DNA from: Bifidobacterium breve
Lineage (GTDB): Bacteria > Actinomycetota > Acidimicrobiia > Acidimicrobiales > Ilumatobacteraceae
Assembly (NCBI GenBank): GCA_945893395.1
Contig: CAMDEC010000006.1
Location: forward strand, 1 to 43,516
Direction of reading: 5' to 3'
Length of the DNA stretch: 43,516 nt
A model generated the notes under the pieces. It worked only from the letters and a program-made list of their open reading frames with translations. It was not told the origin of the DNA and searched no databases. Of the stretch, positions 40,842 through 43,516 are shown in pieces. Position 1 is the stretch's first letter. The number at the start of each line of letters is the position of its first letter. A program made the position numbers and the translations under genes.

Positions 40842-42077
40842 CTATTTTTCAGCGACCGTGCGACGAATTTCGACGATTCGCTCTTGGTCATGATTTACAT
40901 CATCACCTTTTTCGGCCAACGCAGCATTGCGATCTTTCGCCGCTTCTCGCTCGGCAATCGTGGTGTCGACCCGTTTCAGCGCGGCTTCCGTGCCATGCTC
41001 ATGAATGAAAGTCGCCCACTCAACTAAAGCCTCAACCATTTCACTTTCTGGCACGACGGCGACATTGCGCCCTTTGACAAACAAGTGCCCGCGTTTGTTG
41101 CCAGCGGCGATGCCCAAGTCGGCTTCACGGGCCTCACCAGGACCATTGACCACGCAACCCATAACTGCAATTTGAAGCGGCAACTTTTTGTCAGCGAAAG
41201 CCTGTTGCGCACGCTGGGCAATGTCGATCACATCAACTTCTGCTCGACCACAACTCGGACACGCAATCAAGTCGACATTTTTCCGCTCGCGCAATCCAAG
41301 AGATTCAAGCAACAGCCGACCGGCCCGGGCTTCTTCAATCGGGTCGGCCGTAAGGCTGTAGCGAATCGTGTCACCAATGCCTTCAAGCAACAATGTGGCG
41401 ATGCCCGCGGTGGCTTTTACTAGTCCCCCAGGCAGGGGCCCCGCTTCAGTGACACCAAGATGCAACGGAAAATCAGTGATCTCACTCAGCATGCGATAGG
41501 CGTCAACCATCAACACGACATTAGAAGCCTTGACCGAAATCTTGACCAAGTTGAAATCAACTTCTTCGAAATATCTCAACTCTTGCTGCGCCGATTCGAC
41601 CATCGCCAACGCTGTTAGCCCGCCATGTTTTTCGTAAAGATCCGAATCTAATGAGCCACCGTTCACACCGATTCGAATTGACACGCCCCGATCGCGAGCC
41701 TCCGAGGCGACGGCCTTAATGTGTTCTGGTTTACGGATATTGCCAGGGTTGAGGCGCAAACCGTGCACACCCGCTTCAAGTGCGGCAAGCGCCATGCGAT
41801 ATTGATGATGAATATCGGCGATTATCGGCACCGGCGAGCGCGGCACAATTTTGGCCAAGCCCTCGGCGGCAGCCGCATCGTTGCAAGTGCAACGCACGAT
41901 GTCGCAACCCGCCGCCGCCAGCGCATAAATCTGTTGCAGCGTGCCTTCGACGTCGGCCGTCTTTGTGATCGTCATCGACTGCACGCTGATCGGCGCGCCG
42001 CCGCCGACCAAAACTTTGCCGACCTGAATTTGACGGGTCTTTTTGCGCTGGTAATTTTTTGAATCACGTTTCGTCAT
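40842..42077 (-). CDS. ispG: 4-hydroxy-3-methylbut-2-en-1-yl diphosphate synthase (flavodoxin/ferredoxin)
   Basis: From ATG 42077 the protein has 411 residues; the TTG at 42089 is an alternative. It is the two-domain bacterial IspG: a TIM barrel with VQSMTITKTADVEGTLQQI, RCTCNDAAAA, DIHHQYRMAL and RLNPGNI, then an iron-sulfur domain with ACPSCGR and MGCVVNGPGEA supplying the three cluster cysteines. It reduces methylerythritol cyclodiphosphate to HMBPP, the penultimate step of the MEP isoprenoid pathway. The last 45 residues are a charged, probably disordered tail. It follows rseP by 26 nt, as in mycobacteria. Confidence 0.94.
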   Translation of the reverse strand: MTKRDSKNYQRKKTRQIQVGKVLVGGGAPISVQSMTITKTADVEGTLQQIYALAAAGCDIVRCTCNDAAAAEGLAKIVPRSPVPIIADIHHQYRMALAALEAGVHGLRLNPGNIRKPEHIKAVASEARDRGVSIRIGVNGGSLDSDLYEKHGGLTALAMVESAQQELRYFEEVDFNLVKISVKASNVVLMVDAYRMLSEITDFPLHLGVTEAGPLPGGLVKATAGIATLLLEGIGDTIRYSLTADPIEEARAGRLLLESLGLRERKNVDLIACPSCGRAEVDVIDIAQRAQQAFADKKLPLQIAVMGCVVNGPGEAREADLGIAAGNKRGHLFVKGRNVAVVPESEMVEALVEWATFIHEHGTEAALKRVDTTIAEREAAKDRNAALAEKGDDVNHDQERIVEIRRTVAEK

Positions 42078-42103
42078 GTGCGCACCCAAATCTCAGAATC
42101 TTT

Positions 42104-43348
42104 TTAGCCGAGCGGGCTCGTGATATCCAAATAAAGGCCCGCAAACATCAACGTTACGAGCAAAACCACCACGGTCGTCGCCACCGGAATCATCTTGCCG
42201 ACATCTGCACGATAAACGCGCCCACGACGCGAACGAACGCGCTCATATGTGGCAATCGCCGCATGACCACCATCAAATGGCAGAAGCGGCATCATGTTGA
42301 ACACCCCCACAAAAATGTTGACACTGGCGAGCAACATCAGAACGCCTTTAAGGCCCTCGCTGCGACCGATCTCTCCGCCAACTTGGCTCGCCCCGACAAC
42401 CGTCGTTGGTCGCGTCATCATGTCTGGTTCGTCGGCGACGACATTTGAAAATATATTTTTCGGATTAAGCACCACGAATAGACCTGATACCGAATCTCTC
42501 GCGGTTCGAGCAACATCAAACAGCCCAAGTCGCACCGCATCAAATGGATTTTGGCGCACATAGCGATATGAGTCTGATGCAACACCCAAGAATGCGACCT
42601 TCGGGTTGGCTGGGTTTGCTCCAAGTGCAACCTGCTCGACGCCCACCTGACCTTCGCGCAGATATTGCACAGTGACGATTGCTCCTGGCTGATTTTCAAC
42701 GATCGCAAAAATTAATTCGCTTCGTGAAGTTATCTGCTTGTCATCAATCGCCACGATTTGATCACCTTCACGCAAACCAATTTTTGCTGCAGCAGAGTCA
42801 ATCGCCGGCGCGCCATAAATCAAAAGTTTGCCCGTATCACCAAATCGACCGGCGGTCGAATAGATGCCAATGAATAGCACGATCGCGATAATCAAATGCA
42901 TCAAGCTGCCGGCAGTGATCACGAGCATTCGCTTCGGATACGACTGCTGACGATATGTGCGGGGCTCGTCTTGCGGGTCGGACTCATCCAAATTGTTCAT
43001 GCCCACGATGCGAACAAAAGCGCCAATCGGCAGAGCACGCAAACCAAATTCGACCTCGCCGCGCTGAAAACTGAACACTCGTGGTCCCATGCCCATGTAG
43101 AACTGCGTCACCTTCATGCCGCTGCGTCGAGCGGTCAGAAAGTGGCCGAGTTCATGCAAAAAAACCGAGACGATCAAGCCGGCCACGAAAACCAGCGACC
43201 ACGGGTTCTTTACACCCAGCCAAACCAGTAGCCCGACGACTACGGCGCCGGTGATTGCGGTCGTCGCAGAATTATTTTTTGGTTTTTGCGGATCGACTGC
43301 ACCACCCGCAGCGATCTCGTCACGAAACTTCGTGTAAAAAGAACTCAA
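42104..43348 (-). CDS. rseP: Site-2 intramembrane metalloprotease RseP/Rip1 family
   Basis: The 414-residue membrane protein has an N-terminal cytosolic stretch of about 30 residues, then helices carrying the zinc motif HELGH in SVFLHELGHFLTARRSG, a PDZ domain (about 185-275; GAPAIDSAAAKIGLREGDQI), and the LDG-type motif NMMPLLPFDGGH in a later helix with the third zinc ligand. Such proteases cut anti-sigma factors or signal peptides within the membrane. The start is TTG 43348, directly after the dxr stop and supported by AAGGAG 9 nt upstream. Location between dxr and ispG is conserved in Actinobacteria. Confidence 0.93.
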   Translation of the reverse strand: MSSFYTKFRDEIAAGGAVDPQKPKNNSATTAITGAVVVGLLVWLGVKNPWSLVFVAGLIVSVFLHELGHFLTARRSGMKVTQFYMGMGPRVFSFQRGEVEFGLRALPIGAFVRIVGMNNLDESDPQDEPRTYRQQSYPKRMLVITAGSLMHLIIAIVLFIGIYSTAGRFGDTGKLLIYGAPAIDSAAAKIGLREGDQIVAIDDKQITSRSELIFAIVENQPGAIVTVQYLREGQVGVEQVALGANPANPKVAFLGVASDSYRYVRQNPFDAVRLGLFDVARTARDSVSGLFVVLNPKNIFSNVVADEPDMMTRPTTVVGASQVGGEIGRSEGLKGVLMLLASVNIFVGVFNMMPLLPFDGGHAAIATYERVRSRRGRVYRADVGKMIPVATTVVVLLVTLMFAGLYLDITSPLG

Positions 43349-43516
43349 TTACTTTGTCTCCTTCGTCGCCCATTCACGCGCCAGTCGGTCGGCTTCTAAA
43401 ATATCGTCGACCGTATTTGGTATTTGACCATCATGGTGTTGCATGGTTGACTCAATGATGCTCGGAATCTCCGACCATTTGAGGCCTCCAGCCAAAAATA
43501 TTTCGACCGCGATTTC
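43349..43516 (-). CDS. dxr: 1-deoxy-D-xylulose 5-phosphate reductoisomerase, C-terminal end
   Basis: Only the last 55 residues are in the window and the frame is open to its edge, so the gene starts outside. The piece EIAVEIFLAGGLKWSEIPSI and later DILEADRLAREWA match the C-terminal helical domain of Dxr, which makes methylerythritol phosphate from deoxyxylulose phosphate. The call rests also on its position upstream of rseP and ispG. The final codons overlap the AAGGAG used by rseP. Confidence 0.85.
   Translation of the reverse strand, partial: EIAVEIFLAGGLKWSEIPSIIESTMQHHDGQIPNTVDDILEADRLAREWATKETK

Overview
The window looks like chromosomal backbone of a gene-dense, moderate-GC actinobacterium, most plausibly of the class Acidimicrobiia. 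Supporting evidence from the proteins: a NucS/EndoMS mismatch endonuclease, a mycothiol S-conjugate amidase (Mca), the actinobacterial form of DapD, an AccA3-type biotin carboxylase/BCCP fusion, two F420-type luciferase-like oxidoreductases, and the dxr-rseP-ispG order typical of Actinobacteria. The taxonomy is an inference; no rRNA or tRNA gene is visible. No mobile element, prophage, CRISPR array or defence island was seen.

Layout: 1-4.6 kb holds a partial CysQ/IMPase-type phosphatase, nucS, an SDR, a geranylgeranyl-reductase-like flavoprotein and a nitronate monooxygenase. 4.6-11.1 kb holds an MFS exporter, an Rv3520c-type F420 oxidoreductase, an acyl-CoA synthetase with a long lysine-rich N-terminal tail, an alpha/beta hydrolase, a RecB-family Fe-S nuclease and a PAP2 phosphatase. 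11.1-17 kb holds a 57-residue ORF missing from the supplied track, an SDR, a PhyH dioxygenase, a second LLM protein, a lipoprotein-like nuclease, a ChbG-like deacetylase, mca and a PEBP-like lipoprotein. 17-26.8 kb holds a PAS-PAS-GGDEF-EAL protein, an LCP-family enzyme, birA divergent from the biotin carboxylase gene, lysS-dapD, an FkbM methyltransferase and a nitroreductase. 26.8-33 kb holds a B12-type acyl-CoA mutase with a RidA protein, then a short AceE-like enzyme, a class II aldolase and an EamA transporter. 33-38.3 kb is a cell-envelope block: a SpoIID-SGNH-peptidoglycan-binding fusion, a GlfT2-like galactofuranosyltransferase and UDP-galactopyranose mutase. 38.4-43.5 kb holds a rhodanese-ThiF protein, a sirtuin, an unknown 139-residue protein and ispG-rseP-dxr.

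Genes are packed very tightly. Several convergent pairs abut or overlap. Most starts lack a Shine-Dalgarno sequence and instead carry a TANNNT-like hexamer 6-7 nt before ATG/GTG, as expected for leaderless mRNAs. The most striking pattern is that in five same-strand gene pairs the upstream stop codon is itself the first three bases of that hexamer, giving a nearly fixed 9-10 nt gap. Other items worth a second look are the histone-like tail on the acyl-CoA synthetase, the SpoIID-SGNH fusion, the AceE-like enzyme lacking the usual N-terminal region, and the 57-residue ORF.
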